Positions 42,952 through 50,176 of a stretch of 64,000 nt of DNA are shown here, one piece after another (the stretch's first letter is position 1; each line of letters opens with the position of its first letter). A program made the translations under genes and the position numbers. Source of the stretch: JAAZPT01 sp034180455 (lineage in GTDB: Bacteria; Bacillota; Clostridia; Christensenellales; Aristaeellaceae). The notes below the pieces were generated by a model that worked only from the letters and a program-made list of their open reading frames with translations, did no database searches and was not told the origin of the DNA. The stretch covers positions 7,721 to 71,720 of the forward strand of contig JAXFOG010000017.1 in the NCBI GenBank assembly GCA_034180455.1, in the 5' to 3' direction.

Positions 42952-43065
42952 ATGAAAGTACGTCCAAGCGTTAAGCCAATATGTGAAAAATGCAAAATAA
43001 TTAAGCGTAAGGGTAGAGTAATGGTTATTTGCGAAAACCCTAAGCATAAGCAGAGACAAGGCTGA
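42952..43065 (+). CDS. rpmJ: 50S ribosomal protein L36, zinc form
   Basis: 37 residues, MKVRPSVKPICEKCKIIKRK then VICENPKHKQRQG, giving the C-x2-C-C-H zinc site. AAGGAGG precedes the ATG. Last gene of this operon; rpsM would normally follow. Confidence 0.98.
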   Translation: MKVRPSVKPICEKCKIIKRKGRVMVICENPKHKQRQG

Positions 43066-43080
43066 TATAAAAATTTATTT

Positions 43081-43116
43081 AAACCTCTATTATTAAATAT
43101 TAGAGGTTTTATTATT
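43081..43116 (+). terminator. Terminator after rpmJ
   Basis: AAACCTCTA pairs with TAGAGGTTT around an AT-rich loop, followed by TTATTATTTT. It ends the S10-spc transcript 30 nt before the IS. Confidence 0.85.
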
Positions 43117-43146
43117 TTAAAAATAAAAAGGACAAACAATATAAGG

Positions 43147-43173
43147 TGACCCCATAAAGTTGGACCTAATACC
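43147..43173 (+). repeat. Right terminal inverted repeat of the IS
   Basis: 27 bp starting TGACCCCATAAAGTTGGACC; pairs with the other end at 21 of 27 positions. Confidence 0.9.
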
Positions 43174-43238
43174 AGGACTGGTAATTATACTAGTTCTGGT
43201 ATTTTATTGTTCCTTTCCACCCCTAGGGGTGGAATTTG

Positions 43239-44072
43239 TTAAGCTGTATATTTTTCTCTATATTCCACTGGGCTTAGATATTCTAACTTTTCTTTTATTC
43301 TATCTTCGTTGTAGTATTTTATAAATTTCTCTATGGCTAGTTTTAATTCTTTGTATGACTTGAACTTGTTTCCATAGTATATTTCTTGTTTTAGTATTCC
43401 AAAGAAGTTTTCCATGGGAGAATTATCTATACAGTTTCCCTTTCTTGACATGGATTGTGTTATTCCTTTTTCTTCTAGTCTTGATGTGTATTGTTTTACT
43501 TGATAGGCCCACCCTTGGTCTGAATGAAATATCCTCTTTCCCTTGTTCACACTTGTTACTTCTATGGCCACATCTAAGGCTTTTAATATTGGCCCAAGTG
43601 TTGGTTGTTTTGATATTTCATAGGATATAATTTCGCTATTATACATATCTAGATATGGATTTAAATAAAGTTTCTTTACTTGATATTGTCCAGCTTTATT
43701 CTTTTCTAGATATTTAAATTCTGTTGTGTCTGTTGTTATTTGTTTATATGCTTTATCTACTGTGAATCTTCTATTTATTTCATTATCTGCAACTTTTCCT
43801 ATTGTTCCTTTATATGAAGAATATTTTCGTGATTTTCTTGAGAAGTTTGTTACTTGAAGATGCAGCTTTTGGATTAGTCTTTGTACTTTCTTCTTGTTTA
43901 TTATATATCCTAGCCTTTTTAGCATAGCTTTCATTCTTCTATATCCATAGTTTGGATTGTCTTCTCTAATTTCGAGATTTTTCTTTTCTATTTCTTCATC
44001 TTTACTTGGTCTATCTAAACGCTTTTGCCAATACATGTAGGTTGACTTAGGAAGTTTGAAATATTCTAACAA
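43239..44072 (-). CDS. IS3-family transposase OrfB (DDE domain)
   Basis: 277 residues from the TTG at 44072; the frame is open upstream to the slippery site, so the active protein is most likely the OrfAB fusion. The rve core is intact: Asp in TTDTTEFKY, Asp in HSDQGWAY, Glu in NSPMENFFGILKQE. Upstream in the same frame lies EVIRSLREKFKLKDLLEYF, the usual OrfB helix. Cuts and rejoins IS ends. Confidence 0.93.
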   Translation of the reverse strand: MLEYFKLPKSTYMYWQKRLDRPSKDEEIEKKNLEIREDNPNYGYRRMKAMLKRLGYIINKKKVQRLIQKLHLQVTNFSRKSRKYSSYKGTIGKVADNEINRRFTVDKAYKQITTDTTEFKYLEKNKAGQYQVKKLYLNPYLDMYNSEIISYEISKQPTLGPILKALDVAIEVTSVNKGKRIFHSDQGWAYQVKQYTSRLEEKGITQSMSRKGNCIDNSPMENFFGILKQEIYYGNKFKSYKELKLAIEKFIKYYNEDRIKEKLEYLSPVEYREKYTA

Positions 44073-44095
44073 GTCTTTTAGTTTGAATTTTTCTC

Positions 44096-44644
44096 TTAAT
44101 GATCTAATGACCTCAGATATTCGTCTATTTCTTCCTGTGTCATTTGAGAAAATTGAATCTTTTTTTTTAGTATTTCTACTTCCATTTGAAGATAGTAGTT
44201 CTCTTCTCTTAGCTTCTCTAATTCGCTTTTCTCTTCTTTGCTCTTAGGTTTAACAGATTTCTTCTTACTTTCTTTTGCCATTTTTGAAGGCCTTCCTCTC
44301 TTTTTAGGTCTGAGTCCTCCAATTCCTTTTTCTCTAAATTCTCTTACCCATCTAACTATTATGCTTGGATTATTGATTTTCAGTTCATTAGCGAGATTTT
44401 GATAGGACATTTCTCCTTTTAAGTACAAGTTTACTACATTTAGTTTGAAATCTAAAGAGTAATTATTATTCCTTCTTGATACTTTTAGTCCATCATATCC
44501 TTGAGATTCATATGCATTTACCCATGTTCTAACAGAAGTTTTATCTGGAATACTATATTTTTTTGCTATTTCTTTATAGCTTATATTCCCTTCTAGATAT
44601 TCTTTTACTACTTTCATCTTAAATTCGATATTGTATTTTGCCAT
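44096..44644 (-). CDS. IS3-family OrfA, DNA-binding protein
   Basis: 182 residues with two helix-turn-helix modules (about 1-55 and 60-115), a basic linker (GRPSKMAKESKKKS), then a leucine-zipper-like coil (LEKLREENYYLQMEVEILKK). Recognises IS ends and is fused to OrfB by frameshift at a run of nine A followed by G (44168-44159). AAGGAGG precedes the ATG. Confidence 0.92.
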   Translation of the reverse strand: MAKYNIEFKMKVVKEYLEGNISYKEIAKKYSIPDKTSVRTWVNAYESQGYDGLKVSRRNNNYSLDFKLNVVNLYLKGEMSYQNLANELKINNPSIIVRWVREFREKGIGGLRPKKRGRPSKMAKESKKKSVKPKSKEEKSELEKLREENYYLQMEVEILKKKIQFSQMTQEEIDEYLRSLDH

Positions 44645-44666
44645 TAAAAACTGACCTCCTTAAATT

Positions 44667-44693
44667 GGTTTTTAGTCCAATTTTTGGGGGTCA
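44667..44693 (-). repeat. Left terminal inverted repeat of the IS
   Basis: 27 bp, reading TGACCCCCAAAAATTGGACT on the minus strand, at the promoter-proximal end of OrfA. Confidence 0.9.
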
Positions 44694-44733
44694 GTACATA
44701 TACCGGTGGATATTTATTTACTATCTATATGAT

Positions 44734-45615
44734 TTAATTCTCTTGTAAAGCTTCCTTTGCAAGCAGATATGAACCTGTAATTCCACTATTAACCCCCAAA
44801 CCCGGTTCTAATATATAATCTTGTATATTATTTTTTATAATAGTATGGTCAACATAGTTATTCAATAGCTCTTTTACATATTTATGTATTAAAGAAAAAA
44901 TGTGTTTTCTTTGCATAACTCCACCACCTAAAATAATTTTTTCTGGAGATGCAATTAACAATACACTTACACACATTTGAGCAAGATAGTATGCTTCTAT
45001 TTCCCAAGCAATATGGTCGTCAGGTAGCTCCTTTGAACTTATTCCCCAGCGTTTTTCTATAGAAGGCCCGCTAGCTAAACCTTCAAGGCAACAACCATGA
45101 CTAGGGCAGATACCATTAGGCATTATGTCTTTATCGTGTATCTTTACCAATATATGCCCTAGTTCAGGGTGTACTAACCCATGTACTAGCTTATCATTGA
45201 TATATAGTCCGCCACCAATACCTGTCCCCACTGTAACATATAAGCAGGAGCTAAGCCCTTTTGCAGCACCAAGCTTTGCTTCAGCTAATGCAGCAGCATT
45301 AACATCAGTATCGAGTTTTACTGGAATATTTAATGCTTTTTTAAACTCAGGCATTAAAGGAAAATCTCTCCATGGTAGCTTTGGAGTTGTACTAATGTAT
45401 CCAAAATGCTCAGAGTTGGGATTTAGATCAATAGGCCCAAAGCTACCTATTCCTAAAGATACGACATTATTGTCTTTAAAATATTCAATAAGCCTAGGCA
45501 TAGTTACATCAGGGCTTTCAGTTTTAATGGATACTCTATCAAGCATAGTTCCCTGTTCATCAAATGTAGCACAAACCATCTTTGTACCACCTGCTTCTAA
45601 TGCACCATATATCAT
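44734..45615 (-). CDS. scrK: ROK-family fructokinase (ScrK/YdhR type)
   Basis: 293 residues. ATP-binding LEAGGTKMVCA and VTVGTGIGGG, catalytic Asp in LDTDVNAAALAE, and the zinc motif with His and three Cys (GHILVK, CPSHGCCLEG) typical of fructokinases. GPSIEKRWG also fits YdhR. Phosphorylates fructose to fructose-6-phosphate. AAGGAG before the ATG. Monocistronic on the minus strand; its 3' end faces the IS. Lies where rpsM would be expected. Confidence 0.9.
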   Translation of the reverse strand: MIYGALEAGGTKMVCATFDEQGTMLDRVSIKTESPDVTMPRLIEYFKDNNVVSLGIGSFGPIDLNPNSEHFGYISTTPKLPWRDFPLMPEFKKALNIPVKLDTDVNAAALAEAKLGAAKGLSSCLYVTVGTGIGGGLYINDKLVHGLVHPELGHILVKIHDKDIMPNGICPSHGCCLEGLASGPSIEKRWGISSKELPDDHIAWEIEAYYLAQMCVSVLLIASPEKIILGGGVMQRKHIFSLIHKYVKELLNNYVDHTIIKNNIQDYILEPGLGVNSGITGSYLLAKEALQEN

Positions 45616-45644
45616 ATTATGCTCCTTTTAAATTATATATATTT

Positions 45645-45673
45645 ATTATACAATTTTTAGTAAAAAAATACAA
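45645..45673 (-). promoter_or_regulatory. Sigma-A promoter of fructokinase
   Basis: Minus strand TTGTAT (45673-45668), 17 nt, TATAAT (45650-45645). Confidence 0.75.
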
Positions 45674-45859
45674 AATTTGAAAAAATTCTATAATTAATTT
45701 TTATTTCAAATATAGTTTTTTACAACCTTAGAATATTAAAACAACACTTGATTATTTGTAAATCAAGATAAACGCTATTTATAATCTCTATGATTTAGAA
45801 TTAAACGGAATTTTTTTAATAAAAATGAATACTTTAACTTGGTATAGAAATTAGTATTA
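45674..45859. other. Non-coding AT-rich stretch
   Basis: No gene seen. Contains an inverted repeat CTTGATT-7 nt-AATCAAG (45747-45767) of unknown role, possibly an operator for the fructokinase or for the small peptide gene. Confidence 0.4.
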
Positions 45860-45888
45860 TTGAGTAGACATAAAACGAGAAGTATAAT
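45860..45888 (+). promoter_or_regulatory. Sigma-A promoter of the 23-codon ORF
   Basis: TTGAGT (45860-45865), 17 nt, TATAAT (45883-45888), leaving a 5' leader of about 70 nt. Confidence 0.75.
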
Positions 45889-45963
45889 TATATATAGGAT
45901 GAAAAATTAATAGAGTGGTACAAATATATTTTATAATGTAAGTGATAAATTAAGGAGACAAAA

Positions 45964-46035
45964 ATGTTTTGGTTAATTTGTATACTAATTTTCCCATTCG
46001 TAGTGCTTGCTGAACTAATGAAAATGAATAAATAA
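45964..46035 (+). CDS. Small membrane peptide, 23 residues
   Basis: Encodes MFWLICILIFPFVVLAELMK plus three residues. AAGGAG lies at good distance and a near-consensus promoter is upstream. One hydrophobic helix with a charged C-terminus, the shape of small membrane regulators or type I toxins. No antisense RNA promoter was identified. No homologue is recognised. It is the only coding sequence between the fructokinase and the tRNA. Confidence 0.5.
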   Translation: MFWLICILIFPFVVLAELMKMNK

Positions 46036-46156
46036 AGCCACTCATAATTGGTGTTTTTGGTAGAAAAAATTAAAAAATTTAATAATTAAAATAGATTTTA
46101 GATAAAGGCTAATTAAGCTTTTACGAACATAATAAAATTTTGACTACCATAGATAT

Positions 46157-46185
46157 TAGAAAATACTAGAAAATACTAGAAAATA
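46157..46185 (+). repeat. Tandem 10-bp repeat
   Basis: TAGAAAATAC in 2.9 direct copies in the gap between the small peptide and the tRNA. Unit length equals one helical turn. The rest of 46036-46235 shows nothing recognisable. Confidence 0.75.
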
Positions 46186-46235
46186 TGTACAATATGGTAT
46201 ATAGCATCAAATGAGACAATAGTTCTCCAAACAAG

Positions 46236-46261
46236 AAAAGTAGCCACTTTAGGCTACTTTT
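46236..46261 (-). terminator. Terminator downstream of tRNA-Ala
   Basis: AAAAGTAGCC / GGCTACTTTT with a 6-nt loop, just after the tRNA 3' end on the minus strand. Confidence 0.88.
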
Positions 46262-46264
46262 AGT

Positions 46265-46340
46265 TGGTGGAGATAAGCAGAGTCGAACTGCTGACCTCTT
46301 GAATGCCATTCAAGCGCTCTACCAAATGAGCTATACCCCC
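46265..46340 (-). tRNA. tRNA-Ala (GGC anticodon)
   Basis: 76 nt including encoded CCA. Acceptor GGGGGTA pairs with TATCTCC (two G-U); anticodon stem CTTGA/TCAAG holds loop ATGGCAT, anticodon GGC; T-arm has TTCGACT. It lies 32 nt after the LysR stop on the same strand with no terminator between, so it is probably cotranscribed with the cysteine desulfurase and LysR genes. Confidence 0.95.
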
Positions 46341-46372
46341 AAGAATAAGGGTATCTTATCATAAAAAGTGAA

Positions 46373-47275
46373 TTATGGCAATACCTTGTAATAGTTCGAT
46401 AAAAAGTCAATAAAATTCTTTAATTGTTTATCTAATATCATAGATTTATTTTGCAAAATATATAGATTTCTCTTGGAATATTGCTCAGGAAGGGTAAAGC
46501 ATAATACCTTGCCAGCATCGATAAGATTTTGCACAGCTACTTTTGAAATTATTGCAACTGCAAAACCATGTATTATAAAGTTCTTTATAGCTTCAGGTTC
46601 ATTCACCTTGGCAATTATATTAAGCTTTTTATAATCAATTCCGATACAATTGAGTAACTCGAGCGTCTTCTTTTGACTTGCGCTGCCTTCTTCTCTGAAA
46701 ATTATTGGTTCTGATTTTAATATTTTGTATATGGCATTATTCAATCCAATATATGATTTAAAATGTTCATTGTTTGGGACAATAAGCACCATTTCATCTT
46801 CAAAAAATGGGGTGGAGATGATCTTTTCGTCATTTGCTTCCATGCCTGAAAAAGCTATATCATAGTCGCCGTGTTTCAAATTTTCAATTATTTTTATACT
46901 GTCACCCTGATAAAGATTGAATGACAAAGGCTCATATCTTTTTGCATAAGCACTTAGAGCGTTTGGAAGAACATATGTGGATGGAATGGTTGATGCACCA
47001 ATTTTATTCACTCTTTGCTTGTTTTGTTCCCAGCTACTAAATAGATTATTTTGAATATTTAGCATCTGCTTTGCAACCTCATATAACTCCCAGCCATAAT
47101 CAGTAACAATAAGTGTTTTTGTAGAACGAATAATCAGTTGTTTATTTAGTTCTTGTTCAAGATTTTTTACATGAGAGCTTACGGTAGGTTGAGAAATAAA
47201 CAACTCGTTTGCTGCCTTAGTAAAACTCTGATTTTTAACGACAGCTACAAAAGAAATAAGTTGATTTAAGTCCAT
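46373..47275 (-). CDS. LysR-family regulator linked to Se/S genes
   Basis: 300 residues. N-terminal winged helix (QLISFVAVVKNQSFTKAANE, SQPTVSSHVKNLEQELN), then a two-lobed effector domain. Its start overlaps the stop of the cysteine desulfurase gene, and YedE-YedF-DUF3343 diverge upstream. A LysR subgroup is known to accompany selenium metabolism genes. It probably controls this module; effector unknown. Confidence 0.9.
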   Translation of the reverse strand: MDLNQLISFVAVVKNQSFTKAANELFISQPTVSSHVKNLEQELNKQLIIRSTKTLIVTDYGWELYEVAKQMLNIQNNLFSSWEQNKQRVNKIGASTIPSTYVLPNALSAYAKRYEPLSFNLYQGDSIKIIENLKHGDYDIAFSGMEANDEKIISTPFFEDEMVLIVPNNEHFKSYIGLNNAIYKILKSEPIIFREEGSASQKKTLELLNCIGIDYKKLNIIAKVNEPEAIKNFIIHGFAVAIISKVAVQNLIDAGKVLCFTLPEQYSKRNLYILQNKSMILDKQLKNFIDFLSNYYKVLP

Positions 47276-48411
47276 TATACTAGCTCCTCCAGTGCTTTTA
47301 TTACAGTTTCCACTTCGTCCAAAGTATTAAAGTATCCAAACGAAAATCTTATTGTTCCCTGTGGATACGTAAAGAGATTTTTATGGGCAAGAGGCGCACA
47401 GTGTAGCCCTACCCTTGTTATAATACCTTTTTCTTCAAGCTTCTGCGCAAGTAATGCTATATCATCCTTAGATGCAATTGAAACAAGTCCAAGTCTATTT
47501 TCAGTGGTTTTTTTACCAACTATTTCTATGCTATTTATATTGCTAGCACCATTCAAAAATGCTTCACACAGCTTTTTCTCATGATTATAGATGTTTTCTA
47601 TTCCTTTATCTTTTAACCATTTTAATCCAGCACTTAGCCCAAGTATTGCAGGTGTGTTTTGCGTACCTGCTTCAAATCTATCGGGCATGAATTCAGGCAT
47701 ACTTTCGCTAAAACTTATGCTGCCAGTGCCACCATGTATTAGTGGAATAATAGATTTTTGTAATCCTTTTCTTAACAAAAATCCACCTATACCCTGTGGC
47801 CCAAGAAGAGATTTATGCCCTGTAAAGCATAGAATATCAATATTCATTGCTTTCATATCTATAGGTAAAACGCCAGCTGTTTGTGCTGAATCAACTATAA
47901 ATAGTAAATTATGAGCCTTACATATCATTCCGATCTCTGTAATAGGTAAAATAGTGCCAGATACATTACTAGCATGAGTTGTTATTATTGCTCTAGTATT
48001 TGGATTTATTAGCCTTTCTATGCTAGCTAGATCTATTGTTCCTTCACTGTCACAATCAAATATACTATATTCAACACCAAATTTTGTCATATAATGCAAG
48101 GGTCTTAGTACAGCATTGTGTTCCAAAGGACTTATTATTACATGATCACCAGATTTCAGTAGTCCCTTTATTATTATATTTAGACTTTCAGTAATGTTTT
48201 TAGTAAATGCGATATTTGAAACACCATATCCATTAAAAAACTCATTTATCAGCTCTCTTGTATCATAAATATTGCTTTCAAGCTGATAAGCATATCTATT
48301 TGAACTTCTATTTATGCTTATTCCATTTTTAGATATTGCCTCATATACGGCATCTGCAACAACTGCTGGCTTTGGAAATGAAGAACTCGCTTGATCAAAG
48401 TAAATTGGCAT
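47275..48411 (-). CDS. Cysteine desulfurase family protein (EF2568 type)
   Basis: 378-residue PLP enzyme of aminotransferase class V. Lys of CFTGHKSLLGPQG binds PLP; His in THASNVSG, Asp in VDSAQTAG, and a catalytic Cys in RVGLHCAPLAHKN are all present. The CsdB-like subgroup named after EF2568 is found with selenium-dependent molybdenum hydroxylase genes. It likely releases sulfur or selenium from cysteine or selenocysteine. AGGAG precedes the ATG. Confidence 0.92.
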   Translation of the reverse strand: MPIYFDQASSSFPKPAVVADAVYEAISKNGISINRSSNRYAYQLESNIYDTRELINEFFNGYGVSNIAFTKNITESLNIIIKGLLKSGDHVIISPLEHNAVLRPLHYMTKFGVEYSIFDCDSEGTIDLASIERLINPNTRAIITTHASNVSGTILPITEIGMICKAHNLLFIVDSAQTAGVLPIDMKAMNIDILCFTGHKSLLGPQGIGGFLLRKGLQKSIIPLIHGGTGSISFSESMPEFMPDRFEAGTQNTPAILGLSAGLKWLKDKGIENIYNHEKKLCEAFLNGASNINSIEIVGKKTTENRLGLVSIASKDDIALLAQKLEEKGIITRVGLHCAPLAHKNLFTYPQGTIRFSFGYFNTLDEVETVIKALEELV

Positions 48412-48438
48412 AGTATTCTCCTAAAATATTATGTGTAC

Positions 48439-48467
48439 AGTATAACAGTTATTTATTATAAATTCAA
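48439..48467 (-). promoter_or_regulatory. Sigma-A promoter of desulfurase-LysR-tRNA
   Basis: Minus strand TTGAAT (48467-48462), 17 nt, TATACT (48444-48439). Confidence 0.8.
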
Positions 48468-48553
48468 ATAGTATAATATGAATTATCAATATTTTGAATT
48501 ATTAAAAATGTAACAATGTGTTATACTTATTACAATATTAAGGAGGATTTTAT

Positions 48554-49627
48554 ATGAAAAAGGAAAAAATTCAAATTGGCATAGCCGGATTGATAATCGG
48601 CATTATTGCCATAGCTTTGGTGGTTTTAGGTAACCCAAAGAATATGGGCTTTTGCATAGCCTGCTTTTTGAGAGATACTGCAGGTGGTATAGGATTGCAT
48701 AAAGCTCCAGTTGTTCAGTATATTAGGCCAGAAATAATAGGCTTAGTATTAGGAAGCTTAATTCTTTCAGTGGTAAATAAAGAGTTTAATCCAAGAGGTG
48801 GAAGCGCACCTGTAACAAGGTTTATACTAGGAGCCTTTGTTATGATAGGTTGCTTGATGTTCCTTGGCTGCCCATTCCGTACAATTCTTAGACTTGCAGG
48901 TGGCGATCTAAATGCAGTTTTCGGCTTACTTGGCTATGTAATTGGAATACTGATAGGTGTAGCTTTCCTAAAGAGTGGCTATACTCTAGGAAGAACTTAT
49001 TCTCAACCAGTACTTGAGGGTGCTTCATTCTCAGTTGTTCAAATAGTTTTGCTATTCTTTGTAGCACTTGCTCCTGCTTTTATCGCATTTTCAGTAGAAG
49101 GCCCTGGTGCTAGCCATGCTCCTTTGATTATTAGCCTTATTGCTGGATTGGCAGTTGGTGCTCTTGCTCAAAGGACAAGACTGTGCATGGTTGGTGGAGT
49201 TCGCGATGTAGTACTATTTGGAGAAACAAAACTTCTTATTGGCTTTGTTGCAATTTTTGTAAGCGCATTGATAGGCAATCTTATTTTGACAGCTGTTACT
49301 GGTACTGCTTATTTCAAACTAGGGTTTGAAGGTCAGCCAGTTGCTCATACAGATTCACTTTGGAACTGCATAGGAATGATATTAGCAGGCTTTGGATCTG
49401 TTTTGCTTGGTGGTTGCCCAATGAGACAACTTGTTATGGCAGGCGAAGGTAACTCTGATAGTGCTATTACAATTTTTGGATTGATGACAGGAGCAGCATT
49501 TGCTCATAACTTTGGTTTAGCCTCAAGTGGAAAAGGACCAACACCCGCTGGTAAGATTGCAGTATTAATAGGTATCGCAGTAACACTTATAATAGCAGTG
49601 ATTAATACAAAGAGGAGTAAAAATTAG
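48554..49627 (+). CDS. yedE: YedE-type selenium/sulfur transporter
   Basis: 357 residues with about ten helices in two halves. The repeated cysteine-bearing motifs MGFCIACFLRDTAGG, MFLGCPFRT, QRTRLCMVGGVRD and LGGCPMRQL are the YeeE/YedE signature. Family members import thiosulfate or, in this clade, are proposed to move selenium. AAGGAGG precedes the ATG. Followed at 1 nt by YedF and then DUF3343. Confidence 0.92.
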   Translation: MKKEKIQIGIAGLIIGIIAIALVVLGNPKNMGFCIACFLRDTAGGIGLHKAPVVQYIRPEIIGLVLGSLILSVVNKEFNPRGGSAPVTRFILGAFVMIGCLMFLGCPFRTILRLAGGDLNAVFGLLGYVIGILIGVAFLKSGYTLGRTYSQPVLEGASFSVVQIVLLFFVALAPAFIAFSVEGPGASHAPLIISLIAGLAVGALAQRTRLCMVGGVRDVVLFGETKLLIGFVAIFVSALIGNLILTAVTGTAYFKLGFEGQPVAHTDSLWNCIGMILAGFGSVLLGGCPMRQLVMAGEGNSDSAITIFGLMTGAAFAHNFGLASSGKGPTPAGKIAVLIGIAVTLIIAVINTKRSKN

Positions 49628-49628
49628 T

Positions 49629-49835
49629 ATGGAGATTATTGATGCAAGGGGCCTTGATTGCCCACAGCCATTGCTTCTTTTGCAAAGCGCAATGAAGAAA
49701 AATGCAGACTCTTATCAAGTGCTTGCAACTTGTGGAGCTGCTAAAGAAAATATTACACGATATGCTGAAAAACATGGGTTTAAGGTTGAAGCTGAACAAG
49801 AAGGGAACGAGGTAAAACTCACACTACATAAGTAA
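49629..49835 (+). CDS. yedF: YedF-like sulfurtransferase (TusA/SirA family)
   Basis: 68 residues. IIDARGLDCPQPLL contains the CPxP active-site Cys. Carries persulfide or selenide between proteins. Short form without the second domain found in longer YedF proteins. Stop overlaps the next start (TAATG). Confidence 0.92.
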   Translation: MEIIDARGLDCPQPLLLLQSAMKKNADSYQVLATCGAAKENITRYAEKHGFKVEAEQEGNEVKLTLHK

Positions 49836-50080
49836 TGAAGACCTTTATAGCAACGTTTTATTCTCATTTTGGAGCAATACATTTTAGTAAGCTATGTGAA
49901 AATCGTGGAATAGAGGCAAAAATGATGCCTGTGCCACGAAAACTCAGTAGTAGCTGTGGAACATGTGTAAGATTTTATTGTGACCAACCTATGATGGACA
50001 TAATAGATAGTGACGAAGTGGAACAGCTAGTAGAATGTAAAGAAGAAACGTACATAAAAATTTATCCCTTAAACGATTAA
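49835..50080 (+). CDS. DUF3343 protein
   Basis: 81 residues. FYSHFGAIHFSKLCENRG then the family signature PVPRKLSSSCGTCVRFY with two Cys. Regularly encoded beside YedF and YedE; thought to take part in Se/S handling, with no proven reaction. Coupled to yedF. Confidence 0.88.
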   Translation: MKTFIATFYSHFGAIHFSKLCENRGIEAKMMPVPRKLSSSCGTCVRFYCDQPMMDIIDSDEVEQLVECKEETYIKIYPLND

Positions 50081-50090
50081 AATAAATCAA

Positions 50091-50128
50091 GCAATATTCT
50101 CATTAAAAAATGTGAATATTGCTTTTTT
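50091..50128 (+). terminator. Terminator of yedE operon
   Basis: GCAATATTC / GAATATTGC with a 14-nt loop followed by six T. Confidence 0.9.
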
Positions 50129-50135
50129 GATTATT

Positions 50136-50168
50136 AAAAAAAATCCCGATGCTTAATAATTCATCGGG
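50136..50168 (-). terminator. Terminator of glnS-gltX-leuS
   Basis: Minus strand CCCGATG / CATCGGG with a 10-nt loop, then a long T-run, after the leuS stop. Confidence 0.9.
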
Positions 50169-50176
50169 AAATATTT

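Larger units (their letters stand above)
43147..44693 (-). mobile_element. IS3-family insertion sequence (IS150-like), intact
   Basis: 1547 bp. Terminal inverted repeats of 27 bp (43147-43173 and 44667-44693) share 21 positions and begin TGACCCC. Two overlapping frames encode OrfA and OrfB. Flanking bases (AAGG on the left, GTAC on the right) do not form a direct repeat, so no target duplication is visible. A 20-bp perfect palindrome (43215-43234) follows the OrfB stop, and a hairpin at 43169-43202 may stop transcription entering from the ribosomal operon. Confidence 0.93.

Noticed and set aside
43215..43234. Perfect 20-bp palindrome as terminator of OrfB
   Set aside because: No U-run follows on the minus strand; listed only as part of the IS.
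46157..46185. CRISPR-like repeat
   Set aside because: Units are contiguous 10-mers with no spacers.
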